A stretch of 64,000 nt of DNA from Dietzia aurantiaca (GCF_021033825.1 NZ_JAIFXZ010000009.1:1-64000); one strand, 5' to 3'. Shown: positions 25,184 to 35,077, counted from the first letter of the stretch. The notes: generated by a model from the sequence alone, not told the origin. A program made the numbers and translations.

Positions 25184-26707
25184 TCACCCGATGGTCAGGT
25201 ACGCGTCCCCGGCGGGCCGGGGCACCCGCGGCGGGGCTGGCTCGGCCGGCATCCCCACGGCAACGGCGCCGAGCGGCCGCCACGACCCCGGGACGGCCAA
25301 CTCGCGGCGGGTTGTGTCGGCGGCGAAGATCGTCGACCCGATCCAGCACGAGCCCAGCCCGCGGGCGGCCAGCGCCACCAGCAGCGACTGCACCGCGGCA
25401 CCTCCGGCCACGGTGAACATCGTCTCCTCGCAGGCGTTGCGGCGCTCGTCGGGGTAGTCGTGCGCGCCGGCGGCGTCGTCGACGAACGGCACGATCAGCT
25501 CGGGACAGGTGCGCAGGAGGTCCCCGCGCCCCAGCCGGCGGGCGAGCACCTCGCCGGTGTGTCCGTCGGCCCGCAGATCGCGCTCCCAGTCCTCGCGCAG
25601 CGCGGCGAGCAGCCGCGTGCGCGCCTGCCCGGTCACGCGCACGAACCGGATCGGCCTGCTGTGGTGCGGCGCCGGCGCGGTCAGCGCGTCCGTCACGGCC
25701 TCGGCGAGCAACTCGGCGTCGACGGGCTCGTCGGCGAAGCTGCGGACCGAGCGGCGCGCGGGAACGGCCTCTCGCCGCCCCTGCGCCAGCGCCTCGCTGG
25801 TGCCCAGCCGGAACAGGTCGAACTCGCCGTCACGCACGAGGTCCCGCGCCCGCCGGGGGATGTCGGCATTGTCGTCGTCGTGGGGCCCGGCACTGCTCCC
25901 AGCCGCACCGCCTCCGACCGCACCGCTCCCGCTCGCATCGGCTCCGTCGGCTCCGTCGGCGCCACGCGCGGCGCCGAGGCCCTCGTCGTCGAGCATCAGG
26001 TGCGCCAGGCCGCGCACCACGGCGACCGGCCGCCCGCCCAGCTTGCCCTTGACCAGGTCGGCGGCCGCCGCAACCTCGTCGGCCACGGCTACGTCGGTCA
26101 CCAGCAGTTCGTTGCCCTGGCGGTCCACGGCGCCGTCGTATCCCACCGACACCCGCATCCCCGCCGCGCCGATCGCCAGGTCGATCTGGCCGGTACGCCA
26201 CGCGCGACCCATGGTGTCGGTGACGATCACGGCCACGCGCGCGCCGGTGAGGCGGCGCAGGTCCGCGGCGAGTGCGCAGGCGGAGGCGTCGGGGTCCTCG
26301 GGCAGGAGCGCCAGTTCACCGGCCTCCACGTTGGAGCCGTCGACGCCCGCGGCGGCCTGCACGATCCCCAACCGGTTCTCGGTGATGAGCGTGCGGTTGA
26401 CGCGGGCCACCACGCGCACGGACTCGTCCTCCACGAGGTGCCGCCGGAGGGCGTCGCGCTCAGCCGGGTCGGTGGGGGCGGCCACGATCCGCCCCTCGGT
26501 CTTGGACAGGACTTTGGAGGTCAGGACCACCACGTCGCCGTCGGTCAGTCCGTGCGGGTCCGTGGTGAGGGACTCGGCGAGGATCCGCGCGAGGTCGTCG
26601 CCGGGGCGGAACTCGGGTAGCCCGTCCGGGGCCCACATCGTGACGTCGGAGGGGGCGGCGTGCTCCGCCGTCCAGCGTCGGATCTCGGGAATCGCGGCGT
26701 CGGTCAC
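25184..26707 (-). CDS. fbiB: coenzyme F420:L-glutamate ligase / dehydro-F420-0 reductase (bifunctional)
   Basis: A 507-residue fusion. The N-terminal CofE-like domain, which adds L-glutamates to F420-0 with GTP, contains [16 protein letters not shown] and [21 protein letters not shown]. The C-terminal FMN nitroreductase-type domain, which reduces the dehydro precursor, contains [14 protein letters not shown] and [14 protein letters not shown] linker around residues 240-280 is rich in Gly, Ala, Asp and Ser and makes the protein longer than the mycobacterial one of about 450 residues. The GTG at 26707 overlaps the fbiA stop in a GTGA, which couples translation. Confidence 0.93.
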   Translation of the reverse strand: MTDAAIPEIRRWTAEHAAPSDVTMWAPDGLPEFRPGDDLARILAESLTTDPHGLTDGDVVVLTSKVLSKTEGRIVAAPTDPAERDALRRHLVEDESVRVVARVNRTLITENRLGIVQAAAGVDGSNVEAGELALLPEDPDASACALAADLRRLTGARVAVIVTDTMGRAWRTGQIDLAIGAAGMRVSVGYDGAVDRQGNELLVTDVAVADEVAAAADLVKGKLGGRPVAVVRGLAHLMLDDEGLGAARGADGADGADASGSGAVGGGAAGSSAGPHDDDNADIPRRARDLVRDGEFDLFRLGTSEALAQGRREAVPARRSVRSFADEPVDAELLAEAVTDALTAPAPHHSRPIRFVRVTGQARTRLLAALREDWERDLRADGHTGEVLARRLGRGDLLRTCPELIVPFVDDAAGAHDYPDERRNACEETMFTVAGGAAVQSLLVALAARGLGSCWIGSTIFAADTTRRELAVPGSWRPLGAVAVGMPAEPAPPRVPRPAGDAYLTIG

Positions 26708-27789
26708 CGTGCGGCCCGCCCGGGCACCTCGAGGCCGGCCAGGCGGATCGCGGCGGCGAGCATCTCGGCGGTGGCCTCGGGGTCCGTCATGAGGAGCGGT
26801 GCCTCGGTGACGGGGACGCCGTCGACGTCCACGACGCCGGTGTCCGCACCCTCGGGGCCGTCGCCGGGGGCGACCAGCCAGCCGTCGAGGAGCCCCGTGC
26901 CCGCGCGCGCGCCGAAATGGCGGGCCACGGCCAGGGCGTCGGTCTCCACGCCGATCGCGGTCAGACACGCGTCGCCCATGCCGCGCAGGACCGCACCGCC
27001 GATCACGGGGCTCACGCCGACGACCGGCGCCGAGGTGGAGCGCAGCGCGGCGCGGATCCCGGGGACCGCGAGGATCGCGCCGACGGAGACCACGGGGTTG
27101 GAGGGGGCGACGACGACGAGGTCCGCGCTCTCGATCGCCTCCAGCGTCTCCGGGGTGGGGCGGGCCTTGTCGGCTCCGATGTGGACGAAGCCGGACGCGG
27201 GCAGTTGCGCCCTGTGCTTGACCCACCACTCCTGGAAGTGGATCGCGCGCGGGCCAGCGGCCGGAGCGGCCCCGTCGGTCGAGTCATGTGCGGCCGTGGA
27301 TCGCGCTCCGGCTTCCTCCGGGCAGTCGGTGACCACGACGTGCGTCTCGCAGCGCTCGTCCGTGACGGGCAGCAGGGCGACCCCGGGGGACCAGCGTGTG
27401 CACAGGGCCTCGGTCACGTCGGTGAGTCGGTAGCCGGCGCCGAGCATCTGGGTGCGGACGAGGTGCGTGGCCAGGTCCTTGTCGCCGAGGCCGAACCAGT
27501 CCGGCTGCACACCGTATGCGGCGAGCTCGTCGCGGCAGTTCCATGTCTCACCGGCGTGGCCCCAGCCGCGCTCGGGATCGATTCCGCCGCCGAGGGTGTA
27601 CATGCAGGTGTCGAGGTCCGGGCAGATGCGGACGCCGTGCATCCACGCGTCGTCCCCGACGTTCACCACCGCGTCGATCCGGTGCGGGGAGTCCGCACGC
27701 GCGGCCACCTCGTCCAGTCCGAGAAGTCGGCGGGCGCCGAGCAGGAAACGGGCGCCACCGACGCCACCGGCCAGAACACAGATCCTCAC
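26704..27789 (-). CDS. fbiA: phosphoenolpyruvate/2-phospholactate transferase FbiA
   Basis: Transfers the (enol)pyruvyl- or lactyl-phosphate group onto the deazaflavin Fo in F420 synthesis. The 361 residues start [16 protein letters not shown], a glycine loop of the CofD family, followed by [19 protein letters not shown] and later [13 protein letters not shown] and [11 protein letters not shown]. The GTG at 27789 is supported by a TACCCT -10 box 8 nt before it. Longer starts would add a basic Pro-rich tail unlike the family. It forms a two-gene operon with fbiB. fbiC and the guanylyltransferase gene are not in the window. Confidence 0.93.
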   Translation of the reverse strand: MRICVLAGGVGGARFLLGARRLLGLDEVAARADSPHRIDAVVNVGDDAWMHGVRICPDLDTCMYTLGGGIDPERGWGHAGETWNCRDELAAYGVQPDWFGLGDKDLATHLVRTQMLGAGYRLTDVTEALCTRWSPGVALLPVTDERCETHVVVTDCPEEAGARSTAAHDSTDGAAPAAGPRAIHFQEWWVKHRAQLPASGFVHIGADKARPTPETLEAIESADLVVVAPSNPVVSVGAILAVPGIRAALRSTSAPVVGVSPVIGGAVLRGMGDACLTAIGVETDALAVARHFGARAGTGLLDGWLVAPGDGPEGADTGVVDVDGVPVTEAPLLMTDPEATAEMLAAAIRLAGLEVPGRAAR

Positions 27790-28126
27790 AGCGCTCAAGG
27801 GTAGTGACCCGGTCCGACGGGGTGGTCGGCGCCGTGGGGGACGCGAAGTGCCGGGGCGGGGCGGCACGGCGAACCCGGTCGGAGAATCCACCTGACCGGG
27901 TGGCAGAAGTGTCCCACGCCACATTTTTGACGGCGTGTCAGGGGGGACCGGGGGATGTGAGAAATGCTAGGTATCTCGGATTTCGCTTGACCCGGGCGGC
28001 TTGCATGTGTGTAATCACAGGTGTGTCATTCCCTGGTGGGTGACCCGAAGAACGCTCCGTTCGCGTCAGAGCGAATATTCAAACACCCAAGCAGTTCACC
28101 ATGCGTATGCAGCTCACAACGAAGGG
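27790..28126. promoter_or_regulatory. divergent control region between fbiA and whiB2
   Basis: A 337-bp gap without a gene. On the left is the leaderless fbiA -10 box TACCCT (27803-27798, minus strand). On the right is a convincing whiB2 promoter: -35 TTGACC (27987-27992), a 17-nt spacer and -10 TGTAAT (28010-28015). That places the whiB2 start near 28022 and leaves a leader of roughly 105 nt. A short CCACC/GGTGG hairpin lies at 27888-27903. The middle is less GC-rich than the genes around it. Confidence 0.55.
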
Positions 28127-28438
28127 ATGACCGTGGATCGACAGGCACGCACCGTGGCAGGACCCGACCTGGCCCTGGTCGACCTCGGCGTCCCCGGCCT
28201 GTTCGCTGAGGACGAGGAGGAGAGCTGGCAGGATCGCGCTCTCTGCGCCCAGACGGATCCCGAGGCGTTCTTCCCCGAGAAGGGCGGCTCCACCCGGGAG
28301 GCCAAGAAGATCTGCACCGGCTGCGAGGTCAAGGCGGAATGCCTCGAGTACGCGCTGGCCAACGACGAGCGATTCGGCATCTGGGGCGGCCTGTCCGAAC
28401 GCGAGCGGCGTCGGATCAAGCGCGAAGCCGTGATGTGA
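28127..28438 (+). CDS. whiB2: WhiB-family iron-sulfur regulator, WhiB2 type
   Basis: A 103-residue 4Fe-4S transcription factor linked to septation and cell division in mycobacteria (WhmD). Four cysteines are seen: one in ALCAQTDP, two in CTGC and one in ECLEY. They are followed by the G(V/I)WGG turn (FGIWGGLSERERRR) and a basic C-terminus that contacts DNA and sigma-A. The ATG at 28127 is used; a GTG at 28133 has better spacing from GAAGGG and is an alternative. It has its own promoter and a long leader, and tandem hairpins follow. Confidence 0.93.
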   Translation: MTVDRQARTVAGPDLALVDLGVPGLFAEDEEESWQDRALCAQTDPEAFFPEKGGSTREAKKICTGCEVKAECLEYALANDERFGIWGGLSERERRRIKREAVM

Positions 28439-28443
28439 ACCGC

Positions 28444-28509
28444 GTCGGCGAGTCCTCGCCGACCGGCGGCGTCGCAGCCGCCTGTTTCTGACCGTCCCGC
28501 GGGGCGGTC
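28444..28509 (+). terminator. three tandem hairpins after whiB2
   Basis: Hairpin 1 is GTCGGCGAG/CTCGCCGAC (28444-28463, 9-bp perfect stem, 2-nt loop). Hairpin 2 is GGCGGC/GCCGCC (28465-28482), followed by a short T run. Hairpin 3 is GACCG.CCC/GGG.CGGTC-like (28490-28509). They fill most of the gap before the next, convergent gene and probably terminate whiB2. No gene is visible from 28439 to 28567. Confidence 0.6.
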
Positions 28510-28567
28510 ACCAGTCATTTTCGGCCCGGCCCTCCGACGATCGGCCACGGGCAGCCCGGCGCCCGCC

Positions 28568-29161
28568 CTAGGTGCGGTCGGGGCCGGCCTCGACCTCGTC
28601 GGGCGAGATCTCCAGATGCTGCGAGACCAGCTCGACGAGGACCGAGTACACGAGGTCGCGCAGGTCGTCGCCGTCAGGCGCGCGCCGGGTGAGTGGCTTC
28701 CGGAACAACACGAGCCGGGCGCGGGTCGGCTGTCCGCTGCGGTCCACCCCCGCAGGGACCAGACGGGCGAGGGGGACATCGCCGTCCGCCACGACCTCCT
28801 CGGGCCATGTCTCCCCGGGGCGTAGCCGCATACGGGGCACCATGTCCACGGCCAGATCGAGGTGGACCAGCTGGCTGTGCCAGTGCTGGTCGATCTCGGC
28901 GAAGGCCTCGAGGGCCGCCGCGTCGAACTCGGCCGAGCGGCTGCGCCACCGCGGGACCTCCGGCGGCAGGATGGGGCCACGGGGGCCGTGGCCGCGGCGT
29001 TCGGCCCGGCGGGAGGTCACCACGCGGGGGCCGCTACGCCCCGGGTCGCCGGGGAAGTCCCGGACCGAGATCCGGCTCCCCGCGGCCACGTCGGTCTGGC
29101 CGGCGCCGGGGATCGCGGTCCCGGTCGGCGGCCGTCCGGGAACATGGGAGCTGGGAGTCAT
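28568..29161 (-). CDS. zincin-like metallopeptidase family protein with lost active site (Rv3259 type)
   Basis: A 197-residue protein. The C-terminal 100 residues follow the zincin-like PF06262 fold: a LVLFRKPLTRR strand, then DLRDLVYSVLVELVSQHLEISPDEVE. In active members the last helix carries HExxH; here that position reads V176-E-L-V-S180, so both zinc-binding histidines are gone. The N-terminal 70 residues are Arg/Gly/Pro-rich and probably disordered. It converges on whiB2 and diverges from DUF3499, as in mycobacteria. It is likely a non-enzymatic scaffold; the role is unknown. Confidence 0.7.
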   Translation of the reverse strand: MTPSSHVPGRPPTGTAIPGAGQTDVAAGSRISVRDFPGDPGRSGPRVVTSRRAERRGHGPRGPILPPEVPRWRSRSAEFDAAALEAFAEIDQHWHSQLVHLDLAVDMVPRMRLRPGETWPEEVVADGDVPLARLVPAGVDRSGQPTRARLVLFRKPLTRRAPDGDDLRDLVYSVLVELVSQHLEISPDEVEAGPDRT

Positions 29162-29264
29162 GGCGCGAGGATAGCGCCGTCCGCTCCCGGCCGGCCGGAG
29201 CGGACCGGGTGGATCGCCTCGGCGTGTCGGGCGGGTCGGGGGGTGCGTCGGCGTTCGTCGGGGC

Positions 29265-29270
29265 TACGCT
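29265..29270 (+). promoter_or_regulatory. -10 box of a leaderless DUF3499 transcript
   Basis: TACGCT ends 8 nt before the GTG at 29279. No ribosome site is present in the intervening bases. Confidence 0.45.
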
Positions 29271-29278
29271 GGGATCTC

Positions 29279-29755
29279 GTGAGTGAGAACCGTCGTTGCT
29301 GCCGCCCGGGATGTCCGAATCGTGCGGTCGCCACGCTCACCTACGTCTACGCGGACTCCACCGCGGTGGTCGGACCGCTGCCCGCGGTGGAGGAGCCGCA
29401 CGCGTGGGACCTGTGCGCCGCCCACGCCCTGCGCATCACCGCACCTCGTGGTTGGGACCTGGTCCGGCACCCTGACATCGACACCTCCGCCGAGGACTCG
29501 GATCTCACGGCTCTCCTCGACGCCGTCACCGGCGGACCGGTCGGTGGTCGTCGCACCGGGGCCGCGCTCGTCGACGCCGAGCGCCTGCGCCGGTTGGGGG
29601 TGTCCGAGCCGGGCCCGCTGTTCGCGGACGACGCACCCGAGTTCCCTACCGGACGTCCCCACCTGCGCGTGGTTCCGGACGCCCCGGAATCCGCGGGCAG
29701 CGCGGCGGGCGGGCCCGGCGACGGCCCCGGGGAGCCGGGACCGGGGATCGGTTGA
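29279..29755 (+). CDS. DUF3499 family protein with Cys/His cluster (Rv3258c type)
   Basis: A 158-residue protein conserved in actinobacteria. The N-terminus CCRPGCPNRAVATLTYVY and the later WDLCAAHALRIT supply Cys and His in a C-x4-C...C-x2-H pattern that suggests a small zinc-binding domain. The C-terminal third is Gly/Pro-rich and disordered. The GTG at 29279 fits the leaderless -10 box. It precedes manB in the same direction with 86 nt between them. Biochemical function unknown. Confidence 0.8.
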   Translation: MSENRRCCRPGCPNRAVATLTYVYADSTAVVGPLPAVEEPHAWDLCAAHALRITAPRGWDLVRHPDIDTSAEDSDLTALLDAVTGGPVGGRRTGAALVDAERLRRLGVSEPGPLFADDAPEFPTGRPHLRVVPDAPESAGSAAGGPGDGPGEPGPGIG

Positions 29756-29841
29756 TCCCCGCCCGCGAGGCGGATCCGTCGGGGGATGCGCGCGGGTAGT
29801 GTCGCGGGTGACATTCACCCGCCTCATCCCTGGAGCAGCAC

Positions 29842-31218
29842 GTGGCACGCAGCGCCGAGTCCGTCCGAGCAGTCATCAAGGCCTACGACGTCCGTGGGAT
29901 CGTCGGTGAGCAGATCGACGAGGATTTCGTCCGCGAGGTAGGCGGCTCCTTCGCGCGCCTCATGCGCTCGGAGGGGGCCGGCGCCGTCGTCGTCGGTCAT
30001 GACATGCGGGACTCGTCCCCGTCGCTGTCGGCCGCATTCGCCGAGGGCGTCACCGCCCAGGGCCTGGACGTGGTGGCCATCGGTCTCGCCTCCACCGACC
30101 AGCTCTACTACGCCTCGGGACTGCTCGACTGCCCCGGCGCCATGTTCACCGCCAGCCACAATCCCGCCCGGTACAACGGCATCAAGCTGTGCCGCGCGGG
30201 CGCCAAGCCGGTCGGCCAGCAGTCCGGGTTGCAGGTCATCTCCGAGGAGGTGACAAGCGGCGTCCCCGCTTTCGAGGGAGCGGCCGGCACCGTGTCCGAG
30301 CGCGATGTCCTCGACGGGTACGGGGAGTACCTGCGCGGGTTGGTCGACCTCTCGGGCATCCGGCCGCTCAAGGTGGCCGTGGACGCGGGTAACGGCATGG
30401 GTGGGCACACCGTCCCCGCCGTCCTGGGCGGGCTCCCACTGGAGATCGTGCCCCTGTACTTCGAGCTCGACGGCAACTTCCCCAACCACGAGGCCAACCC
30501 GCTCGAGCCGGCCAACCTCGTGGACCTGCAGGCCCTGGTCCGCGAGAGCGGCGCCGACATCGGGCTGGCGTTCGACGGTGACGCGGACCGGTGCTTCGTC
30601 GTGGACGAGCGCGGTGAGCCCGTCGCCCCGTCGGCCATCACCGCCCTCGTCGCGGAGCGGGAGCTGGCCAAGGATCCCGGCGCCACGATCATCTACAACC
30701 TCATCACCTCCCACACGGTGCCCGAACTGGTCGAGCGGCAGGGTGGCGTCGCGGTGCGTACGAGGGTGGGCCACAGCTTCATCAAGGCACAGATGGCCGA
30801 CACCGGCGCGGTGTTCGGAGGCGAGCACTCGGCGCACTACTATTTCCGAGACTTCTGGGGCGCCGACTCCGGGATGTTGGCGGCGATGCACGTCCTGGCC
30901 GCGCTCGGCGGGCAGGACGGCACGCTCTCCGACCTCATGGCCGAGTACACGACCTATGCCGCCTCGGGCGAGATCAACTCGACCCTGAACTCCGCCGAGG
31001 CACAGGCCGAGCGGATGGAGGCCGTCGTGGCGACGTTCACCGACCGGGCCGTGTCCATCGACCGGCTCGACGGCGTGACCGTCGATCTGGGGGAGGGCAC
31101 CTGGTTCAACCTGCGTGCCTCCAACACCGAGCCTCTCCTGCGACTCAACGCCGAGGCGCCGACCAGCGAGGGTGTCGGCGCGATCGTCGACGAGGTCCTC
31201 GCGATCGTCCGTGCCTGA
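29842..31218 (+). CDS. manB: phosphomannomutase
   Basis: Interconverts mannose-6- and mannose-1-phosphate on the way to GDP-mannose for lipomannan, lipoarabinomannan and glycoproteins. The 458 residues have the N-terminal AYDVRGIVGEQ, the phosphoserine loop TASHNPARYNGIKLC, the metal loop AFDGDADRCFVVD, the sugar loop GGEHSAHYYF and the phosphate site RASNTEPLLRLN. It starts with GTG at 29842. The stop overlaps the start of the SIS-domain gene by 8 nt and manA follows, giving a three-gene mannose operon. Confidence 0.94.
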   Translation: MARSAESVRAVIKAYDVRGIVGEQIDEDFVREVGGSFARLMRSEGAGAVVVGHDMRDSSPSLSAAFAEGVTAQGLDVVAIGLASTDQLYYASGLLDCPGAMFTASHNPARYNGIKLCRAGAKPVGQQSGLQVISEEVTSGVPAFEGAAGTVSERDVLDGYGEYLRGLVDLSGIRPLKVAVDAGNGMGGHTVPAVLGGLPLEIVPLYFELDGNFPNHEANPLEPANLVDLQALVRESGADIGLAFDGDADRCFVVDERGEPVAPSAITALVAERELAKDPGATIIYNLITSHTVPELVERQGGVAVRTRVGHSFIKAQMADTGAVFGGEHSAHYYFRDFWGADSGMLAAMHVLAALGGQDGTLSDLMAEYTTYAASGEINSTLNSAEAQAERMEAVVATFTDRAVSIDRLDGVTVDLGEGTWFNLRASNTEPLLRLNAEAPTSEGVGAIVDEVLAIVRA

Positions 31219-32305
31219 CCTGTCGAGCGACACCGGATCCGGCCGGATCGATCTCGACGACGCCGAAGCGCTCCGCGCGGCGGATGCGACCGGGGCGCTT
31301 CTGCACGCCTCGATGGGGGGCGCGCAGGTCCGGACCGTCGCGACCGCGGTGGCGGCAGGGCTCCTCGACGAGCTCGACGGCGTGCGGCCCAGGGCGGTGG
31401 TCTGGGTCGGTGGCCGGTCCGCGCGCGCCCGTCAGGCGGCCGACCTGGTCGTCGCGCTGACCGAGGCCGTGGGCGGCCCGGCCGTCCCGCCACTCGTGGT
31501 GGCGCACAGCCTGCCCGCCTGGGTGGGTGCGCTCGACGTGGTTCTGGTCTCCGGCGACGATGCGGGGGATCCGGGGCTCGCCGCGGCGATCGACACCGCG
31601 GCCGGTCGTGGCGCCGCCGTGGTGGTGGACGTGCCCCGGGAGGGGCCGGTCGCGGAGTCCGGCCGGGGGCAGGTCATGTGGCTCGAGCCCCTGCCGTACC
31701 TGCCCCCGCATCGCGGGGTCCTGCGCCATGTCGCCGCCGGCATGGCGGTGCTGACCGCACTGGGCGCCCGGGGCCTGGATGTCACCGCCGCCGCCGACGC
31801 GATCGACGTCGAGCTAGAGAGCCTCGGCCCTGAACTCTCGACCCCGGTCAACCCGGCGAAGCTTCTCGCCGCCACGGTCGCGGGGCGGGACCCACTGGTG
31901 TGGGTCCACGCCGACGCGGTCTCGGAGGCCGTGTGCGCCCGCGCGGTCGCGGCGTTCTGCGACGCCGGCCGGGTCACCGCGACGACCTCCGTCTCCGATG
32001 CGGTGCGAGCGCAGGCCGAGCGGGCCCAGGGCCGCCCGCCGGCGGACCCGCTGGCCAGCCTTTTCCACGACGACGAGCTGGACGGGCCGCGGGATGACCT
32101 ACCGGCGCGTCACCTCGGTATGGTGTTGAGCGCGGACGAGGATCTCGTCCGGCTGGCCGCGGGCCCGCTCGCGGATGTCGAGTGGATCACCGACCGTGGT
32201 CAGGACACGGTCGGCGATGCTCCGACCCCGTTGAGCGGAAAGGTGGCCGCGTTCATGGCCCGGACCGAACTGTCGGCCGCATACCTCCTGGTCGGGGGGC
32301 TGTAG
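31211..32305 (+). CDS. SIS-domain sugar isomerase-like protein (Rv3256c type)
   Basis: A 364-residue protein sandwiched between phosphomannomutase and mannose-6-phosphate isomerase. The first half resembles an SIS (sugar isomerase) domain: VVWVGGRSARARQAADLVV, then VVAHSLPAWVGALDVVLVSGDD. The second half resembles the bifunctional phosphoglucose/phosphomannose isomerase C-terminal domain (ELSTPVNPAKLLAATVAGRDPLVWV), but several catalytic residues are not obvious. The GTG at 31211 overlaps the manB stop. It may bind a sugar phosphate and regulate or assist its neighbours. Confidence 0.78.
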   Translation: MPDLSSDTGSGRIDLDDAEALRAADATGALLHASMGGAQVRTVATAVAAGLLDELDGVRPRAVVWVGGRSARARQAADLVVALTEAVGGPAVPPLVVAHSLPAWVGALDVVLVSGDDAGDPGLAAAIDTAAGRGAAVVVDVPREGPVAESGRGQVMWLEPLPYLPPHRGVLRHVAAGMAVLTALGARGLDVTAAADAIDVELESLGPELSTPVNPAKLLAATVAGRDPLVWVHADAVSEAVCARAVAAFCDAGRVTATTSVSDAVRAQAERAQGRPPADPLASLFHDDELDGPRDDLPARHLGMVLSADEDLVRLAAGPLADVEWITDRGQDTVGDAPTPLSGKVAAFMARTELSAAYLLVGGL

Positions 32306-32309
32306 GCCA

Positions 32310-33530
32310 GTGGTGGCACTCAGCCCGGTGGTCCAGGCGTACGCCTGGGGCTCCCGGACCGCTCTCCCCGAGCTGTGCGGGACGGCCTCCCCGGCCCCGC
32401 ACCCCGTCGCCGAGCACTGGTTCGGGGCCCACGACTCGGGCTCCTCGCTCTGCACCGACGGACGCGGTCTCGACGCCAGGATCGCCGCCGATCCGCGGGG
32501 TGAACTGGGGGACAGGGTTGTCGACGAGTACGGCGGAGGGCTGCCGTTCCTCGTCAAGCTGCTCTCCGCCGAGCAGGCCTTGTCGCTGCAGGCGCACCCG
32601 TCGCCGGAGCGGGCGCGCGAGGGCTATGCGGCCGAGGACGCACGCGGGATCGCCCTGGACGCGAACAACCGCAACTACCGGGACGTCAACCACAAGCCCG
32701 AGATCCTGGTCGCGCTGACCGAGTTCCACGCCCTCGTCGGCTTCCGGCCCGTCGAGCGCACGATCGCCCTGTTCGACGCCCTGGACGTGGCTCTCCTCCG
32801 CCCCTATCGGGACATGCTGGCGGGTCAGCCGGATGCGGAGGGGCTGCGCGCTGTGTTCACGACCTTCGTGACGATGCCGCACTCGGCCCTCGCCGATGTC
32901 GTGTCGGACCTGGTCGGATGCGCTGTCGGCTATCTGTCCGCACACGGGGTCGACGGTCCCTGGTCGCCCGTGGCCGCCACGGTCACCGAGCTCGCGGAGC
33001 GCTACCCCAGCGATCCCGGCGTGTTGGCGGCGATGCTGCTCAACCGGGTCAGCCTGCATCCCGGCGAGGCCGTCTACCTGGGCCCCGGGCAGCTTCACGC
33101 CTACCTGAACGGCGTCGGCGTGGAGGTCATGGCCAACTCGGACAACGTCCTGCGTGGTGGCCTGACGCCCAAGCACGTGGACGTCCCCGAGCTCATGCGG
33201 GTGCTCGAGTTCACCCCGCTGCCCGACCCCACGGTGCAGCCGACGCCCGTGGACCGCGGCATCCCCGGCGAGGTCGACTACCCCACGCCGGAACCTGATT
33301 TCGCCCTGTCGCGTATCGACCTTCCTGCCGGAACCGAGTCCGTGTGGTGGCGGCCCGAGGGACCTGAGGTGCTGTTGTGCACTTCCGGATCCGTCCGGGT
33401 CCACGACGGTGACTCGACCGAGGTCCTCGGCGCCGGGGGCGCCTGCTGGGTGCCGGCGTCGGCGAACACGGTCACGCTGTCCGGTGCGGAGAGGGCCACG
33501 GTGTTCCGGACCCGCGTCGGGGACCGGTGA
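32310..33530 (+). CDS. manA: mannose-6-phosphate isomerase, type I
   Basis: Zinc enzyme converting fructose-6-phosphate to mannose-6-phosphate. The 406 residues begin with PVVQAYAWGS; zinc ligands are in LSLQAHPSPERA (Gln and His), in VNHKPEILVAL (Glu) and in GQLHAYLNGVGVEVMANSDNVLRGGLTPK (His). The GTG at 32310 is 4 nt past the SIS gene, so the operon is manB-SIS-manA. Its product is used by ManB and then by the ManC-like enzyme at 24 kb. Confidence 0.95.
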   Translation: MVALSPVVQAYAWGSRTALPELCGTASPAPHPVAEHWFGAHDSGSSLCTDGRGLDARIAADPRGELGDRVVDEYGGGLPFLVKLLSAEQALSLQAHPSPERAREGYAAEDARGIALDANNRNYRDVNHKPEILVALTEFHALVGFRPVERTIALFDALDVALLRPYRDMLAGQPDAEGLRAVFTTFVTMPHSALADVVSDLVGCAVGYLSAHGVDGPWSPVAATVTELAERYPSDPGVLAAMLLNRVSLHPGEAVYLGPGQLHAYLNGVGVEVMANSDNVLRGGLTPKHVDVPELMRVLEFTPLPDPTVQPTPVDRGIPGEVDYPTPEPDFALSRIDLPAGTESVWWRPEGPEVLLCTSGSVRVHDGDSTEVLGAGGACWVPASANTVTLSGAERATVFRTRVGDR

Positions 33531-33559
33531 CCGGACCACCGGCGCGGGAGGACTCCCGC

Positions 33560-33565
33560 TAGTGT
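33560..33565 (+). promoter_or_regulatory. probable -10 box for sahH
   Basis: TAGTGT lies 45 nt before the sahH ATG in the 80-bp gap after manA. AAGGAG at 33593-33598 is the ribosome site. I see no SAH riboswitch fold; the leader is too short. Confidence 0.4.
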
Positions 33566-33610
33566 GGTGCGGAAGTCTTCACAGAGATCGACAAGGAGCT
33601 GGTCGCACAC

Positions 33611-35077
33611 ATGTCCGCTGATCTGCAGGTGCAGTCCGTCAACGGTATCGAGTTCAAGGTGGCGGATCTCTCGCTCGCGGAGGCGGGCCGCAAGCAGATC
33701 CGTCTCGCCGAGCACGAGATGCCGGGTCTGATGGCGCTGCGCGAGGAGTACGCGACCGAGCAGCCGCTGGCCGGCGCCCGGATCGCCGGATCGATCCACA
33801 TGACCGTCCAGACCGCGGTCCTCATCGAGACCCTCACCGCGCTCGGCGCCGAGGTGCGCTGGGCGTCCTGCAACATCTTCTCCACCCAGGACGAGGCCGC
33901 CGCCGCCGTCGTGGTGGGCCCGGAGGGCTCCCCCGAGGCGCCGGCCGGTGTGCCGGTCTTCGCCTGGAAGGGCGAGACGCTGGAGGAGTACTGGTGGTGC
34001 ACCGAGCAGATCATGACCTGGCCGGGCGAGGCCCCCAACATGATCCTCGACGACGGTGGGGACGCCACGATGCTCGTCATCAAGGGCACCGAGTTCGAGG
34101 CCGCCGGCGCCGTGCCGTCGGATGACGAGGCGTGGTCCGCGGAGGAGAAGGTCTTCCACGCGCTGCTGCGCGAGTCGGTCCCGGCGCACCCGGGCAAGTT
34201 CACGGCGATCGCCGAGTCGGTCCAGGGCGTGACCGAGGAGACGACCACCGGCGTGCACCGTCTGTACCACTTCCACAACGAGGGTGTGCTGCCGTTCCCG
34301 GCGATGAACGTCAACGACGCCGTCACCAAGAGCAAGTTCGACAACAAGTACGGCACCCGCCACTCGCTGCTCGACGGGATCAACCGCGGCACCGACGCCC
34401 TGATCGGTGGCAAGAAGGCCCTGGTCTGTGGCTACGGCGACGTGGGCAAGGGCTGCGCCGAGGCGCTCGCCGGCCAGGGCGCGCGCGTCCAGGTCACCGA
34501 AGTCGACCCGATTAACGCCCTGCAGGCGCTCATGGACGGCTTCGACGTGGTCACCGTCGATCAGGCGATCGCCGACGCCGACATCGTCATCACCGCCACC
34601 GGCAACAAGGACATCATCACCTTCGAGCACATGAAGGCGATGAAGAACAAGGCCATCCTCGGCAACATCGGCCATTTCGACAACGAGATCGACATGGCCG
34701 GTCTCGAGTCCGCCGCCGACGTCACCCGAATCAACATCAAGCCGCAGGTCGACGAGTTCGTCTTCGAGGAGGACGGCCGTTCGATCATCGTGCTGTCGGA
34801 GGGACGCCTGCTCAATCTCGGCAATGCCACCGGACACCCGTCGTTCGTGATGTCCAACAGCTTCTCCGATCAGGTCATCGCCCAGATCGAGCTGTTCACC
34901 AAGGCCGATCAGTACCCGGTCGGCGTGCACCTGCTGCCCAAGATCCTCGACGAGAAGGTCGCCCGGCTGCACGTCGAGGCGCTCGGCGGCACGATCACGC
35001 GTCTCGCCAAGGATCAGGCCGAGTACATCGGCGTGGACGTCGAGGGCCCGTACAAGCCCGAGCACTACCGCTACTGA
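33611..35077 (+). CDS. sahH: adenosylhomocysteinase
   Basis: Hydrolyses S-adenosylhomocysteine to adenosine and homocysteine, so it relieves product inhibition of methyltransferases. The 488 residues show [11 protein letters not shown], the substrate-site [25 protein letters not shown], the NAD Rossmann loop [13 protein letters not shown], and the C-terminal KPEHYRY that completes the NAD site of the neighbouring subunit. The roughly 40-residue insertion found in mycobacterial and plant forms (ending near EEYWWCTEQ) is present. tmk follows 31 nt downstream. Confidence 0.97.
   Translation: MSADLQVQSVNGIEFKVADLSLAEAGRKQIRLAEHEMPGLMALREEYATEQPLAGARIAGSIHMTVQTAVLIETLTALGAEVRWASCNIFSTQDEAAAAVVVGPEGSPEAPAGVPVFAWKGETLEEYWWCTEQIMTWPGEAPNMILDDGGDATMLVIKGTEFEAAGAVPSDDEAWSAEEKVFHALLRESVPAHPGKFTAIAESVQGVTEETTTGVHRLYHFHNEGVLPFPAMNVNDAVTKSKFDNKYGTRHSLLDGINRGTDALIGGKKALVCGYGDVGKGCAEALAGQGARVQVTEVDPINALQALMDGFDVVTVDQAIADADIVITATGNKDIITFEHMKAMKNKAILGNIGHFDNEIDMAGLESAADVTRINIKPQVDEFVFEEDGRSIIVLSEGRLLNLGNATGHPSFVMSNSFSDQVIAQIELFTKADQYPVGVHLLPKILDEKVARLHVEALGGTITRLAKDQAEYIGVDVEGPYKPEHYRY

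Noticed and set aside
28007-28020. TGTGTAATCACA as a Crp site before whiB2
   Set aside because: The half-sites are 4 nt apart instead of the required 6, and the bases form the -10 element of a good -35/-10 promoter.
31211-32305. A second functional phosphomannose isomerase beside manA
   Set aside because: The SIS-type frame lacks clear catalytic residues, so it is listed only as isomerase-like.
33531-33610. SAH riboswitch before sahH
   Set aside because: The predicted leader is only about 40 nt and no pseudoknot-like conserved core is visible.
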